A stretch of DNA of 64,000 nucleotides, taken from contig CAVSPC010000022.1 in NCBI GenBank assembly GCA_963729795.1, positions 62,001-126,000 of the forward strand, in the 5' to 3' direction. The stretch is from CAWBBA01 sp963729795 (GTDB taxonomy: Bacteria; Desulfobacterota; Desulfomonilia; Desulfomonilales; Desulfomonilaceae). The notes beneath the pieces were generated by a model that was not told the DNA's origin, searched no databases, and worked only from the letters and a program-made list of their open reading frames with translations. The translations under genes were made by a program, and so were the position numbers. Of this stretch, positions 54,587 through 63,709 are shown one piece after another (within the stretch, counting starts at the first letter, position 1; every line of letters starts with the position of its first letter).

Positions 54587-55852
54587 TAAAAAAGCTCCTC
54601 ATTCTGTCCGTGCCTATTCTACTCAACCGTGAAGGCTATTCTCACGCAGAGGTCGAATCTGAACACTCGGAAGTATTTGCCTGACGAAAGGACGTGCTTA
54701 CGTCAGGATGATGTTATCGTGGAGCAATGCTCACGACAAAGTTCATCAAAATACCAAAAGAAATTGCCCAAGGAAAGACTATAGGCCGTGGCCTGTCCTT
54801 CTCGGGCATTCCTAATTCTTAGACGCCCGGCCTGATTTTACTACAACATGGTCCTAATCGACTTGGAAAGGTTCACAATTGTAGCTTTTCAGAATGGGTG
54901 AAATGAAGAGTCGTTTTACCGCTTCGCCGATCGTCCGTCGTGTCCCGACACTGCTTGAGACTGAAGCACAAAATGCCTTGCAAGCAGTGTGCCATTTTGC
55001 TTCAAGAATGAGCAAAAGTCATGCCACCTCTCAATGCGCATGAAGAAATGTGGCAGCATAAATACCACTTGGACAAACCAGATCGCATGCAAACATCGCC
55101 AAAACATAGCAGTTGAAAAACCAGCTCTCAATAGTCACCGCTCGGTCCGCTCCTGCCTCTGTCCCACCTCTCCGCATCGATTCTCATTTTCAGGCCGACG
55201 AAGTTTGTTCAGCGTGACTGGAAACGGTGTGCTCAAAGCAGTTCCAAGCTCTTCATTTTTGCCTCTCTCGTTGTTTGAGACAAGCGGTCATGCAATTTCG
55301 TTCCACGTGCTCCGTCGCCCTCAACCTGACCCGAGACCGAGGGAGCGTCGTCGGTCTCTTACTACAATAGCAAATGAACCCTTAATCCGGCCAAATCGCA
55401 AAAGGTCTCACGAACATCCAGCCGGGCGGGGGTGAGAGTCGAGGCCGCCACAAGGCATTTCCATGTTCCAATCGGGTAACCGTTCGGCGGGAAAAAAGAT
55501 TCGGATTGTCCCGGCTATTGGCGATAACCATTTTAAACTATTCTGAACTATCTGTGAAACATACCCTCTCACGAATTGTGAGATGCCTTCAGTCCGAACC
55601 TCTCAATTCTCTTGACTTCTTTTGCCCCAGTCATCTAAAATTGCCCGGAAAGTTCCTGTAGTTTCTATTTGATGGGCCTTGAGATCATGCTCGTTTGGGG
55701 TGGCTGTTGTGGTTTGCACTGATACCAATTCGCTTTCAAAGTTGAAATGAAATCCCCTCTAACCCCCCTTTAATAAAGGGGAGAAGGGGGGATTTTGAAT
55801 GCGAATTGGCATTGACAGGTCTCAAGAGCTTTTAGAACGGAGGAGGCATGGT
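54587..55852. other. long non-coding region
   Basis: About 1.27 kb with no convincing gene on either strand. It holds an inverted repeat CCTGACG/CGTCAGG near 54682-54702, another short palindrome near 54782 (AGGCCGTGGCCT), and a CCCCTTTAATAAAGGGG dispersed repeat at 55751-55796 just in front of the barrel gene. Confidence 0.4.
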
Positions 55853-57307
55853 ATGGGGTCGCGTTCAATCGGACGGCTAATCCTCGTCCTGTCTTTGCCC
55901 CTTCTTTTATCTTGCGCTCTCTCCCCCGTTGTGTGCGCACAAGGTCTGCAACAATCGCCGTACAGCGCTCCCAATGCACTGAGAGGCGGCCCCCCTGGTG
56001 GAGGACTCGGTCCGGCCCCGTCTAATCCTCTGCGATTACCGGGCAGCTTGGGGGCTCCCAGTGGACCTGAATCACTGTATGTATCTGACAGTATGCTCAG
56101 AGGTATCCTGCCTTTAATTCCCAATCTTCAGTTCGGCTATCTGTACGATTTCGGCAACAATAGGGTCAACTCGGGCCGTTTCACCGCGGACTACCTGTTG
56201 CCGTTCACTTTAAGCGCGGATTCTGAAGTATTCGGGGAGGCTCACACGGAATTCCAGGATTTCTGGAATACATTGAGATCCGCATTTACAAGTGGAACAA
56301 CGACGACATATAACAGCGGCTTCAACAATAGAGTCGATATGTCTTTCGGCGGCGGGTTCCGTACGTTCTTGAGACGCGATGCTCTCCTGGGCGTGAACGG
56401 CTTCTACGATACCTCCCGTTTAGGTGGAACCTGGTATTCATCCGGGGGGCTCGGGTTTGAAATGGCCGCGCTGATGGGAAGTGACGCGCTCGATTTCAAT
56501 TTCAACTGGTACGGGCAGCTCTTCAACAGCAATGTGATTGTCAACGCATTCAGGTACGGTCCATCAAACTTTGATTTCCAGGCAGGATATTCCCACGAGC
56601 TTTGGAATGGCGGTCCTGACCTCCGTCTGAGCGCCACCGGGTACAAGTTTGATATCGGGAACAGCGTGTGGGGATGGAACGGAGGCGCAGAACTCTGGTC
56701 ACGGGACGCTATGTTCGTGCTCAGGTATAAGGTGGGACACGACAAGGTGAATGAAACGTACCAGGAGGTAGGCGGATTCGTCAATATAGGATTCCAATTT
56801 GAGAATATCTTCAGGGGTGAGAGCCCTTTTACCAAGCCTGAGCCTATTTTCAAGAGCCCGCGTACCTTAAGGTACATGTTGACCCAGCCGGTGAGAAGAT
56901 CCTGGCATGAGTCAGCGGTAGTTGTTCAGTGCCGTTCAACCCCCGCTACGTGCCCGCTACCCGGCTACAGGATCCTCTGCGGCCAGACCCTCGATTCCGA
57001 CGTCACTTATCCAGTTGCGCCTACACCCACTAACGCATTCCCAGGGTCAGTCACAGTTACTATCTATTGGTCTGGTGTGACCGCCCCACCCGCCGTGGTA
57101 ACCGTTATTGCTTATACATCTCCTGTGACCTCCGGAAATAACACGTTTGTTAGAGCTGTGAATTTCACGGCGAGTCCGCCCTGCGGCCAGTACACGTTTA
57201 CGTCGCGGGCATTCCACACCTCACCTCCCGGCTTCACATTGATCACCGCCACCGGCGCCCCAATCACTTTCGCCCCCGGGGGAGGCATGTCATTCGTTTA
57301 CCATTAA
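55853..57307 (+). CDS. outer-membrane beta-barrel of the inverse-autotransporter/intimin type
   Basis: A 484-residue exported protein. The signal peptide (residues about 8-30) is likely cut at VVCA-QG, followed by a Gly/Pro-rich segment. The beta-rich domain from about residue 80 to 340 has aromatic strand ends (FGGGFRTFLRRDALLGVNGF, YDTSRLG, FEMAALMGSDALDF, FNWYGQLF), matching the 12-strand barrel of inverse autotransporters. The remaining about 150 residues form a Thr/Pro-rich beta region with a few Cys, perhaps the exported passenger, which is short. The ATG at 55853 has GGAGGAGG upstream. No partner gene is adjacent. Confidence 0.7.
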   Translation: MGSRSIGRLILVLSLPLLLSCALSPVVCAQGLQQSPYSAPNALRGGPPGGGLGPAPSNPLRLPGSLGAPSGPESLYVSDSMLRGILPLIPNLQFGYLYDFGNNRVNSGRFTADYLLPFTLSADSEVFGEAHTEFQDFWNTLRSAFTSGTTTTYNSGFNNRVDMSFGGGFRTFLRRDALLGVNGFYDTSRLGGTWYSSGGLGFEMAALMGSDALDFNFNWYGQLFNSNVIVNAFRYGPSNFDFQAGYSHELWNGGPDLRLSATGYKFDIGNSVWGWNGGAELWSRDAMFVLRYKVGHDKVNETYQEVGGFVNIGFQFENIFRGESPFTKPEPIFKSPRTLRYMLTQPVRRSWHESAVVVQCRSTPATCPLPGYRILCGQTLDSDVTYPVAPTPTNAFPGSVTVTIYWSGVTAPPAVVTVIAYTSPVTSGNNTFVRAVNFTASPPCGQYTFTSRAFHTSPPGFTLITATGAPITFAPGGGMSFVYH

Positions 57308-57308
57308 T

Positions 57309-57760
57309 CTAAAGCTCTAGCGACCGCTGCGCATCCAGCGCCCACTCAGCCCACTTATTTGTGTACTCTCCAAGCCGCTTCTTCATCCTTCGATGGGGCG
57401 GCTCACGCACCGGATCGCCATTGAGCCTTACGAGGAAGCGGGTTGATTCCCCCGGTTCGCGGGCGATCTGGAGCCGGTGGTGCCGCTTTTGGCTTTTTGC
57501 CGACTTCGGCAGCCCATAAAGCCGGAGAGCTTTTTCGACAAAGTCGTCGATGGTCTTCTGTGCGAGGGAAAGTCCTTGCGGATTAAAGTGATACCCTGGA
57601 AAATCGAATCCCTTCTCGATACGCCCCATAGAGGTCTTGTCGGGGTGCTTCTCCAGCTTCAGCTCGTTGAATGTCTCATTCAGCACCCGTATGGCTTTCT
57701 TGAGTTTCCATCGAGTCGGGGCAAGGATGAGGATATCGTCCATGTAGTTCGTAGGATGTG
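57309..57760 (-). pseudogene. reverse-transcriptase remnant (3' part only)
   Basis: The frame begins at the RT catalytic motif YMDDILILAP and continues through the thumb (KLEKHPDKTSMGRIEKGFDF, PGYHFNPQGLSLA) to a basic C-terminus. The first two thirds of the RT, including the first catalytic Asp, are missing, and a stop codon lies about 24 bases upstream of YMDD. The break near 57765 coincides with a CCCCGC/GCGGGG hairpin. It is a leftover of a group II intron-like or related element, convergent with the barrel gene. Confidence 0.7.
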
Positions 57761-58150
57761 GTGAACCCCGCTAGACGCGGGGGAACCGCATCGTTCGCGG
57801 AAAAGGGCCTCAAGGCCGGTGAGCGGTGATCGAATGCTGTCCTGCTCGCCTGCTCTGAGGCTTTTGTTTTCACAATGAATCAACCCACCTGTTTCGGCCG
57901 TTTCGGAGGCGCGAACGGTGCGCTTCATTCCGCTGGAAGCGGCTCGTAGCGACTGTGTTGATTGTCAAGCAAGAATTTCTCTATAAGGTCTCCATTCACT
58001 TAAGCGCGACAAATCATTGTCACGTGGGAATGTTGTAGGATTCTTTCTCTTTGGGGAGGCAGGGGCGACATCATGGAGAGTTGGATCGGGCAAACAAGAT
58101 CGGAAAGGGATCTGCTTCTGGATTCCGAGCCAGGAGGTCCAACGCTTGTT
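57761..58150. other. rearranged DNA between RT and IS66 remnants
   Basis: No supported gene. A minus-strand frame at 57680-57928 reads in part like protein but has no start signal and runs over the RT remnant in another frame. It looks like debris from several insertions. Confidence 0.3.
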
Positions 58151-58510
58151 TCATTCGACCCGCCACATTCCACCCCGTTTTTTTATGGTACCCGCCACGG
58201 AAGACAGCGTGCTTCTTATTTTGGCGCCGGCATCGGTGATTGAGCCAAAGCTGACCTTCCGGGCAATCACTGAAGGTCTCAAGTCCCTTTCAGCAAGATT
58301 GTTGTCAGCGGGCACGGCTCTGTTATCCGCCCAATGATGCAATCGGCCCTCGTTTTCCCGAAAGATATCCTGGATACGGCGTATTGCCTGATGGTGGTCG
58401 GGCTTTGCCTTGGTGATCTTGATCTCCTCACGAAGTGCGACTGCCAGACGATGAAACTTTTCATCCGAGATCGGCTGAGTCCGCAGCTTCATCGCCAGTG
58501 ATAACGAAAA
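58151..58510 (-). pseudogene. IS66-family transposase remnant (C-terminal part)
   Basis: Contains the IS66 signature RAVPADNNLAERDLRPSVIA and a following GAKIRSTLSSVAGTIKKRGG, preceded by a helix typical of the region before it. The N-terminal two thirds are absent. The frame appears to be cut at about 58510 by the IS200-type insertion at 58517-59130. Confidence 0.7.
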
Positions 58511-58578
58511 CACAGGTAAGCCCCCGGCTTTGCCGGGGAGACTCCCAGAGGTTTGACCGTGTGAAGCAGTAGAGGCAA

Positions 58579-58613
58579 CCTCCCAGACTACACAAACAAT
58601 CAAGTCTGGGAGG
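58579..58613 (+). promoter_or_regulatory. hairpin hiding the tnpA ribosome binding site
   Basis: CCTCCCAGACT (58579-58589) and AGTCTGGGAGG (58603-58613) form an 11-bp stem that includes the GGGAGG binding site six bases before the transposase start. IS200 is known to limit its transposase translation by such a structure. Confidence 0.7.
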
Positions 58614-58618
58614 TTTCA

Positions 58619-59077
58619 ATGAAAGACGTGCAGAGTCTAAATCACACGAGATGGGACTGCAAGTATCATGTGGTGTTCATTCCGAAGCGTCGCAAGAAAG
58701 CCATTTATGGGTCAATACGCAAGCATCTCGGCAGCATTTTTCATGAGTTGGCCCGGCAGAAGGGGTCCAAGATTGTGGAGGGATGTTTGCGGGCGGACCA
58801 TATACACATGTGCGTGAGTATTCCTCCAAAGTATGCTGTTTCGAGTGTCATCGGGTACATCAAGGGCAAAAGCGCTATTTCGATTGCGAAGAACATCAAG
58901 GGGAGAAAGCGGAATTTCACGGGAGAAAGCTTTTGGGCGCGAGGCTTCTATGTTTCGACCGTAGGGCTCGATGAGGATTCAGTCAGAAAATACATACGCG
59001 ATCAGGAGGCCGAAGACGCCCGTTTGGATCAACTCAATATGTTTGACGAAGACCCGCCCCCTTCAGGGGGCTCATGA
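58619..59077 (+). CDS. tnpA: IS200-type Y1 transposase TnpA
   Basis: A small HUH/Y1 transposase of 152 residues. It opens with YHVVFIPKRRKK, has the metal-binding HUH in RADHIHMCVSIPPKY, and carries the catalytic Tyr in RKYIRDQEAED. It cuts and rejoins single-stranded DNA at the hairpin ends of the element. The length is normal and no frameshift is seen, so the copy may be active. No TnpB/IscB partner is present. Confidence 0.93.
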   Translation: MKDVQSLNHTRWDCKYHVVFIPKRRKKAIYGSIRKHLGSIFHELARQKGSKIVEGCLRADHIHMCVSIPPKYAVSSVIGYIKGKSAISIAKNIKGRKRNFTGESFWARGFYVSTVGLDEDSVRKYIRDQEAEDARLDQLNMFDEDPPPSGGS

Positions 59078-59135
59078 GCCGGCCCCCTTGGGGGGCTAAC
59101 AGAAATAAGCCCCCGGCTTTGCCGGGGGTCATTTA

Positions 59136-59300
59136 ACTGGGGAGCCGATAGAGACACCCGACGATATCCTTGCGCTGGCAGCCCAAGTGTATGAGGAACT
59201 CACCGACGAACAGATTGATTCGATCGAAGAACATTCTCGGCGCCGTGGAGACTTCTTGGGTCAGTGCAACCCTATGGAACGCACCATAACGCGGGCGTAG
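59136..59300 (+). pseudogene. gene fragment (C-terminal end of an unknown protein)
   Basis: 54 codons without a start, reading as a normal acidic helical tail (DDILALAAQVYEELTDEQID, then SIEEHSRRRGDF). They begin directly at the right end of the IS200-type element, so they are probably the remnant of a gene cut by it or by an earlier rearrangement. Function unknown. Confidence 0.35.
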
Positions 59301-59447
59301 CAGCCAGCGATGGTGTTCCCAGGCGCCCTGCGAGGTCTCCACATCTTATCCTCTTTGCTGTTGTGGCATTCCGCCTGCGCTGGCCGTCATTCCGGCCAGC
59401 CCCGGATCGATCCGGGGCAAGAGCCGGAATCCATCCCGCGTTTCGCG

Positions 59448-59625
59448 CATAGGCGTTAACTTAAGGCGATTTCGTTCCTTTCCAGGAGGTGAATGCAGAC
59501 CGAGGGCAATCAAAGTCCCCCTTTTCTAAAGGGGGATTTAGGGGGATTTTCAATGAGTTATCCCAAAATCCCCCCTGGCCCCCCTTTACGAAAGGGGGGA
59601 ATAAATCGTTAACTTAACGCCTATG
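59448..59625. mobile_element. MITE of the IS4-type family (178 bp)
   Basis: Ends CATAGGCGTTAA (59448-59459) and TTAACGCCTATG (59614-59625) are identical to the first 12 bases of the IS at 13394-14686. The flanks carry an exact 11-bp direct repeat CGCGTTTCGCG (59437-59447 and 59626-59636). Inside are two CCCCCTTT/AAAGGGGG palindromes and no gene, so movement would need a transposase in trans. Confidence 0.8.
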
Positions 59626-59793
59626 CGCGTTTCGCGGGACTGGACCCCGGATCAAGTCCGGGGTGACGGTCACGACGCCGGCGTGACCGCCAGGTTCGCC
59701 TTAATTAGACAACACTGGAGCTTTGTCCTTGATGGAACTCCAATTTCGGCTACCAGCAACTTCGACCCTGTTACATCAAAGAGAGAGACCCTC

Positions 59794-60051
59794 ATGAAGA
59801 AGATTATTCTACATAAAGATCGGCCAATGAAGCACATTTCCATGAGGGTTCCGGAGGACGTGCTGGAAGATCTGAAAAGAATTGCACCGTTAAAAGGCAT
59901 GGGAGGATATCAAGCACTCATCAAGTTCTATATCAGCCAAGGGCTGAGAAAGGACCGTAGGGAAATTTGGGAAGCAGAGCACCGCAAATTTGAAACCATC
60001 CTCGGTGAACAATCAAGATTCACCGCAGAGTGCGCCGAGAACGCAGAGTAA
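59794..60051 (+). CDS. ribbon-helix-helix (CopG/BrnA-like) DNA-binding protein
   Basis: An 85-residue protein. A basic N-terminus and a strand (KHISMRVPEDVLEDLKRIAP), a turn and a second helix (GYQALIKFYISQGLRKD) match a ribbon-helix-helix antitoxin. The ATG at 59794 has GAGAGAG upstream. The last residues (FTAECAENAE) are encoded by a dispersed repeat (TTCACCGCAGAGTGCGCCGA) that also appears inverted at 60176-60208, so the original C-terminus was replaced. No toxin gene is recognisable next to it. Confidence 0.65.
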   Translation: MKKIILHKDRPMKHISMRVPEDVLEDLKRIAPLKGMGGYQALIKFYISQGLRKDRREIWEAEHRKFETILGEQSRFTAECAENAE

Positions 60052-60208
60052 GAAGATAGTTTATTAGGCATCATGTGAGCCACAGCCGAGTGTAGTTCAG
60101 CCTAAAACGCTTTGCCGTCACTCACAGAATCTGCTGTGCTCCATCAGGTAGACGCCCGACGAAAACAGAATTCTCCGCGGTCTCTGCGCACTCTGCGGTG
60201 AATTCTTG
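60019..60208. repeat. inverted pair of a dispersed repeat
   Basis: TTCACCGCAGAGTGCG at 60019-60034 (continuing CCGAGAACGCAGAG) and its inverted copy at about 60176-60208 enclose 140 bases without a gene. The left copy is read as the end of the ribbon-helix-helix gene. Confidence 0.6.
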
Positions 60209-60368
60209 CCCTGAAGAAAGACGACAAATCCTCGCTCCCAAGGCTGTTGTATCGCAAATCAGTCAGAAAAGAATCAAATTCTCTGGACAAAAGGTCCCCT
60301 TTTCATTAATAATCCCTTTATAATAAATTTCTCATAATTTCTTAATCGGGGACTTCGGGGGACAGTAA

Positions 60369-60683
60369 TTGATAAACGCTGATAAGATTGATAAGGCTGA
60401 GAGCTTTGAAATAGTCACTGTGCTCGTGAGGAAGGCAGACTACTTAGAACTAAACAAATCAGGTGTACCTCGCCCGGAGCAGATCGCTTTGGCGCTGTGG
60501 CACTATCTGCGCCTTATAGACGAAACCAAATTGATTCCCCCAACCAATGGGCCTGAAATCTTCAATGGCGGCCTGACCACTTTCCGTTGTGCCTTGCCCA
60601 GGGAGCTTTGTGACCGCATCAGGGCTCTAGCTGGACGGTTTGACCGTCACATTATGGAAGCGGTTCGCCTCTGGCTGCTCTAA
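60369..60683 (+). CDS. tandem ribbon-helix-helix-like protein, function unknown
   Basis: 104 residues from TTG at 60369, after CGGGGGACA. Two segments have the same strand-helix-helix pattern: EIVTVLVRKADYLELNKSG with PEQIALALWHYLRLI, and TTFRCALPRELCDRIRAL with DRHIMEAVRLWLL. It could be one chain carrying both halves of a ribbon-helix-helix dimer, which would make it a DNA-binding protein. This reading is my inference, not a family match. It converges on the RsbU-type gene. Confidence 0.5.
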   Translation: MINADKIDKAESFEIVTVLVRKADYLELNKSGVPRPEQIALALWHYLRLIDETKLIPPTNGPEIFNGGLTTFRCALPRELCDRIRALAGRFDRHIMEAVRLWLL

Positions 60684-60707
60684 GTCTCTTCGCCGACCCA
60701 AAGCAAA

Positions 60708-60739
60708 ATGGGGTCAAAGCTTTTAATGGGTGACCCCAT
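60708..60739. terminator. inverted repeat between convergent genes
   Basis: ATGGGGTCA (60708-60716) and TGACCCCAT (60731-60739) with a 14-base loop overlap the last codons of the phosphatase gene. They could end transcription from both sides, though no strong T-run follows on either strand. Confidence 0.35.
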
Positions 60740-62663
60740 AATGTCGCAAAGCCAGGATGGTTATGTCGTCCGCTTGTGGAGCGCCCACGCAAAAGGAATC
60801 AATCTCTCTGACAAGATCGTCGGTAATCTCTTTGACGCACTTTTCCCGTATGGGGGTTGCAGCTTGGACCAATCTTTCTTCCGAGAAAGCGATGCCGTCC
60901 GCGCTAAACGCTTCAGTCACTCCGTCCGTATATGCCAGAAGAACCGTTCCAGGCTTGAAACTCAATCGGTCCATGCGGAAGACTGCATCGTCCATGATGC
61001 CCACCACCGGCCCCCCGGGCGGCTCGAGGAAGCTCGGCTCACGGTCCCGATCCCACAATAAGGGCGGATTGTGGCCCGCGTTCGCATAAAGGAAATCTCC
61101 GCTTTTAACATTCAATATGCCCATGAAGATTGTCACGAACATGCAGGATTCGTTGTTATCTGCCAGGTGACGGTTGACCCTGGCCAATGCTCGGTCCGGC
61201 GCTTCACCCATACCTAGTGCCGCCTCGATCAGGTATTTGGTCACAGACATGAAAAGGGCAGCGGGCACGCCCTTCCCCGACACATCGCCTATGACCACAC
61301 ACAGGTGATCGTCATCCAGGAAAAAGAAATCGTAGAAGTCCCCGCCGACCTCCTTGGCAGGCCGCATCATCGCAAATATGTCGAATTCGTCTCTGTCGGG
61401 AAAGGCAGGAAAAACCGTAGGCAACATGCTCCTTTGAATACGGGCAGCTATGGATAATTCACTTTCGATTCTCTGTTTGGCGGCAGTAGTTACAGTCAGG
61501 TCCTTTATATATTTCTTTAAGTCCCCTGTCATTGCCGTGAAGGATCGAGCAAGTTGTCCGACCTCGTCCTCGCTGCGGATGTCCGACAAATCTATATCCA
61601 GATTACCGCGAGCTACCTGTTCCGTGGCCGCGGCCATCCTGCGCAGGGGCCGGGCAATGGATCGGGCAACCAGGCCGCTTACCACCAGGAGAAGAATCAG
61701 CCCGCCTGCCGCCAGGAGCACGGTCCTCCGGTGGAGGTTGTTCATCTGAGCCAAAAGCTCACTTTTCGGGAAAACCACTCCCAGAGACCAAGCCGGTGAC
61801 GAAATCCGGGCATAAGCTAAGAACGAGTCGTCCCCGGTCAACGCGGAACCGATATTCATAAAGCCCGATTCCTCCCGTATCATTGCAAGACCCGCGGTAC
61901 GCAACACTTCAGCGTGGCGCTCTTCGGCCAGGCTGAACATGGATTCGGACATTATCAATTTGGGGTCGGGATGAGTTACAAACGCACCGGTGTCGGAGAT
62001 GATGAAACTGTATCCTGTTCGGCCTCCATGTACGGAAGAGAGCAGATCGGTCAGCCATTGGAGAGAAAGATCTACCGTGACAACACCTTTCACCTTGGAG
62101 ACGCCGTCCTTTCCCTGTTCGAAAAACGGCCGCGCACAGGTGGTCATCATCACCCCAGCTCCGCCTTCATCGAAGTACGGCTCGGTCCAGACCGGGGCCC
62201 TGAGCACTTTCGGGAGGTGGTACCAGTCCTTGGTGAAATAGTCGTACGATTCCGATCCGAGCTGCTCGTACTCGATCCCGGACTTTCCCTTATAGTAATA
62301 AGGAGCGAACCAGCGAAGCTTCGGATCGAACGCATAAGGTTCAAAAGCTGCTGTAGACCCGTACACCTCTCTACTCTCCTTCACCAGGCGGCGAAGGAGA
62401 CGCAGCAAAGCGTCTTTATCCGGGTTGCTCGTTTCCAGAACAGCGGCCAGGGCCTTGGGGACCTTCCCGGCAGCGCGGAATTCCTGCTCTATCCTGCGCG
62501 CTACCGATAAAGTCAGGCTTCTCGCACTCTTTTCCGCCTGTGCGAGGATCATCCGACGTGAGGACACATAGCTGTACGCAAGGGCTAAGGCAAAGACCGC
62601 TGAAGCGCCGCACAACACCAGCACGGTTATCTTCACACTGATGCTGTTGCGTAGCTTAATCAA
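60723..62663 (-). CDS. RsbU-type PP2C/SpoIIE phosphatase with CACHE and HAMP domains
   Basis: A 646-residue membrane receptor phosphatase. TM helix at about 10-30, a double-CACHE sensor in the periplasm (about 35-310; STAAFEPYAFD, GGRTGYSFIISDTGAFVTHP), TM at about 315-335, and a HAMP domain (about 340-390). A coiled linker leads to a SpoIIE phosphatase (about 420-646) with the metal-binding Asp in GGDFYDFF, IGDVSGKG, YTDGVTE and DDITILA. It should dephosphorylate a STAS-domain anti-anti-sigma factor. Such a gene lies on the same strand at 63710-64000. TTG start overlapping the stop of the binding-protein gene (TTGA), so the two are translationally coupled. Confidence 0.9.
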   Translation of the reverse strand: MIKLRNSISVKITVLVLCGASAVFALALAYSYVSSRRMILAQAEKSARSLTLSVARRIEQEFRAAGKVPKALAAVLETSNPDKDALLRLLRRLVKESREVYGSTAAFEPYAFDPKLRWFAPYYYKGKSGIEYEQLGSESYDYFTKDWYHLPKVLRAPVWTEPYFDEGGAGVMMTTCARPFFEQGKDGVSKVKGVVTVDLSLQWLTDLLSSVHGGRTGYSFIISDTGAFVTHPDPKLIMSESMFSLAEERHAEVLRTAGLAMIREESGFMNIGSALTGDDSFLAYARISSPAWSLGVVFPKSELLAQMNNLHRRTVLLAAGGLILLLVVSGLVARSIARPLRRMAAATEQVARGNLDIDLSDIRSEDEVGQLARSFTAMTGDLKKYIKDLTVTTAAKQRIESELSIAARIQRSMLPTVFPAFPDRDEFDIFAMMRPAKEVGGDFYDFFFLDDDHLCVVIGDVSGKGVPAALFMSVTKYLIEAALGMGEAPDRALARVNRHLADNNESCMFVTIFMGILNVKSGDFLYANAGHNPPLLWDRDREPSFLEPPGGPVVGIMDDAVFRMDRLSFKPGTVLLAYTDGVTEAFSADGIAFSEERLVQAATPIREKCVKEITDDLVREIDSFCVGAPQADDITILALRHYGVTH

Positions 62664-63655
62664 TGATTCGGGCCTCGGTAGAAATCAGCGAACTTCGGCA
62701 ATTCATCAATAACGTGATAGCGCTTCAATATATCGCCCACTAAGGCATGATCTGCGGGGTTGAGTTTTCCTAGGATGCTCTTGTCTCCATTGGGTAAGAT
62801 CAAGTCTTGCATACGTGCCAGCATCCAGCGCTGGTGGGCCCTATTCGTCCCGGTGTGCGCGGCCTGCGCATGTTTCATGACTATATCCAAGGCTTCGTCC
62901 TGATGCGCGAAGGCATAGAGCCACCCCTTGAGAGAAGCCCGCACGAATGCCTTACACATTTCGGGATCCTTCCGAAGAGTATCTTCCAGGCAATATATTC
63001 CGTCTTCAGGAAAGTTGAGGCCGTAGTCGCTGAAGAAAAAGAGGGTCAAATCATCCGAATTATAACCACTGTTGATAATGGTGTGGTATTCGTTGTACCA
63101 CATCGCTGACATTGCATCGACACCTCCCTTGAGGAACAGGCTCACTGAGGAATAATTAGGGACAATATTTACGTGGAGCCCATACTTTTCGAAAAAAACC
63201 TTGGGTTGAAGATAGAACTGCCCTGCCCAGAGCCCCACTTTCTTTCCATTTAGATCCTGAGGGCGCTCTATTCCGCTCTTTTTCTTGGCAATCAATATCA
63301 GGGAAGAGCGTTGGACGATTTGAGCGAGATTCACCACGGGCATTCCGGAAGCCCTTTTTTCAATTCCATTGGAAAGCCAGTCGGTACAAAACGTCGCTTC
63401 GCCGGAACCGAGCGATGCGAAGGCGGGCTTTCCCGGTCCACCCACCAGCAGCGTGATGTCGAGGCCGGCGCCTCGATAAAAGCCCTTGTCCAGAGCAACC
63501 ATGTAACCCGCGAACTGCGCCTGCGGAATCCATTGCGGGGCGAATGAAGCCTTTTTCAGGGTAGTTTCAGCACCCACATGGTAAATGGGGCACATGCAAA
63601 GCACCAGGAATAGTGTCACAGCAATTTTCATGAGACGTAACCCGACGCTTTTCAT
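62660..63655 (-). CDS. NMT1/THI5-type ABC substrate-binding protein
   Basis: A 331-residue exported protein. The signal peptide (residues 9-28) is probably cut after HVGA. The NMT1/SsuA-like two-lobe fold carries FAPQWIPQAQFAGYMVALDKGFY, DITLLVGGPG and NGKKVGLWAG, signatures of binding proteins for thiamine precursors, nitrate or alkanesulfonates. No permease or ATPase gene is near. It is overlapped by the RsbU-type phosphatase, whose periplasmic sensor may read the loaded binding protein. That coupling is inferred from gene order. Confidence 0.87.
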   Translation of the reverse strand: MKSVGLRLMKIAVTLFLVLCMCPIYHVGAETTLKKASFAPQWIPQAQFAGYMVALDKGFYRGAGLDITLLVGGPGKPAFASLGSGEATFCTDWLSNGIEKRASGMPVVNLAQIVQRSSLILIAKKKSGIERPQDLNGKKVGLWAGQFYLQPKVFFEKYGLHVNIVPNYSSVSLFLKGGVDAMSAMWYNEYHTIINSGYNSDDLTLFFFSDYGLNFPEDGIYCLEDTLRKDPEMCKAFVRASLKGWLYAFAHQDEALDIVMKHAQAAHTGTNRAHQRWMLARMQDLILPNGDKSILGKLNPADHALVGDILKRYHVIDELPKFADFYRGPNH

Positions 63656-63709
63656 GATCGGATGGAAATTGGGCCGTATGTTGTCTTGACAGGCGTTTGT
63701 CGGAACCGC

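Larger units (their letters stand above)
58517..59130 (+). mobile_element. IS200/IS605-type element (IS200-like)
   Basis: A single Y1 transposase gene lies between two direct copies of TAAGCCCCCGGCTTTGCCGG (58517-58536 and 59106-59125). Each forms a GC-rich hairpin as at IS200 left and right ends, and no terminal inverted repeats are present, as expected. It interrupts the IS66 remnant. Exact ends are approximate. Confidence 0.7.

Noticed and set aside
54989..55435. 148-residue open frame in the long gap
   Set aside because: Basic, Ser/Arg/Pro-rich sequence without domain, start signal or normal composition; judged non-coding.
55853..57760. Diversity-generating retroelement (barrel gene next to a reverse transcriptase)
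   Set aside because: The RT is a truncated remnant lacking the first catalytic part, it is on the opposite strand, and no repeated A-biased template/variable region pair was seen.
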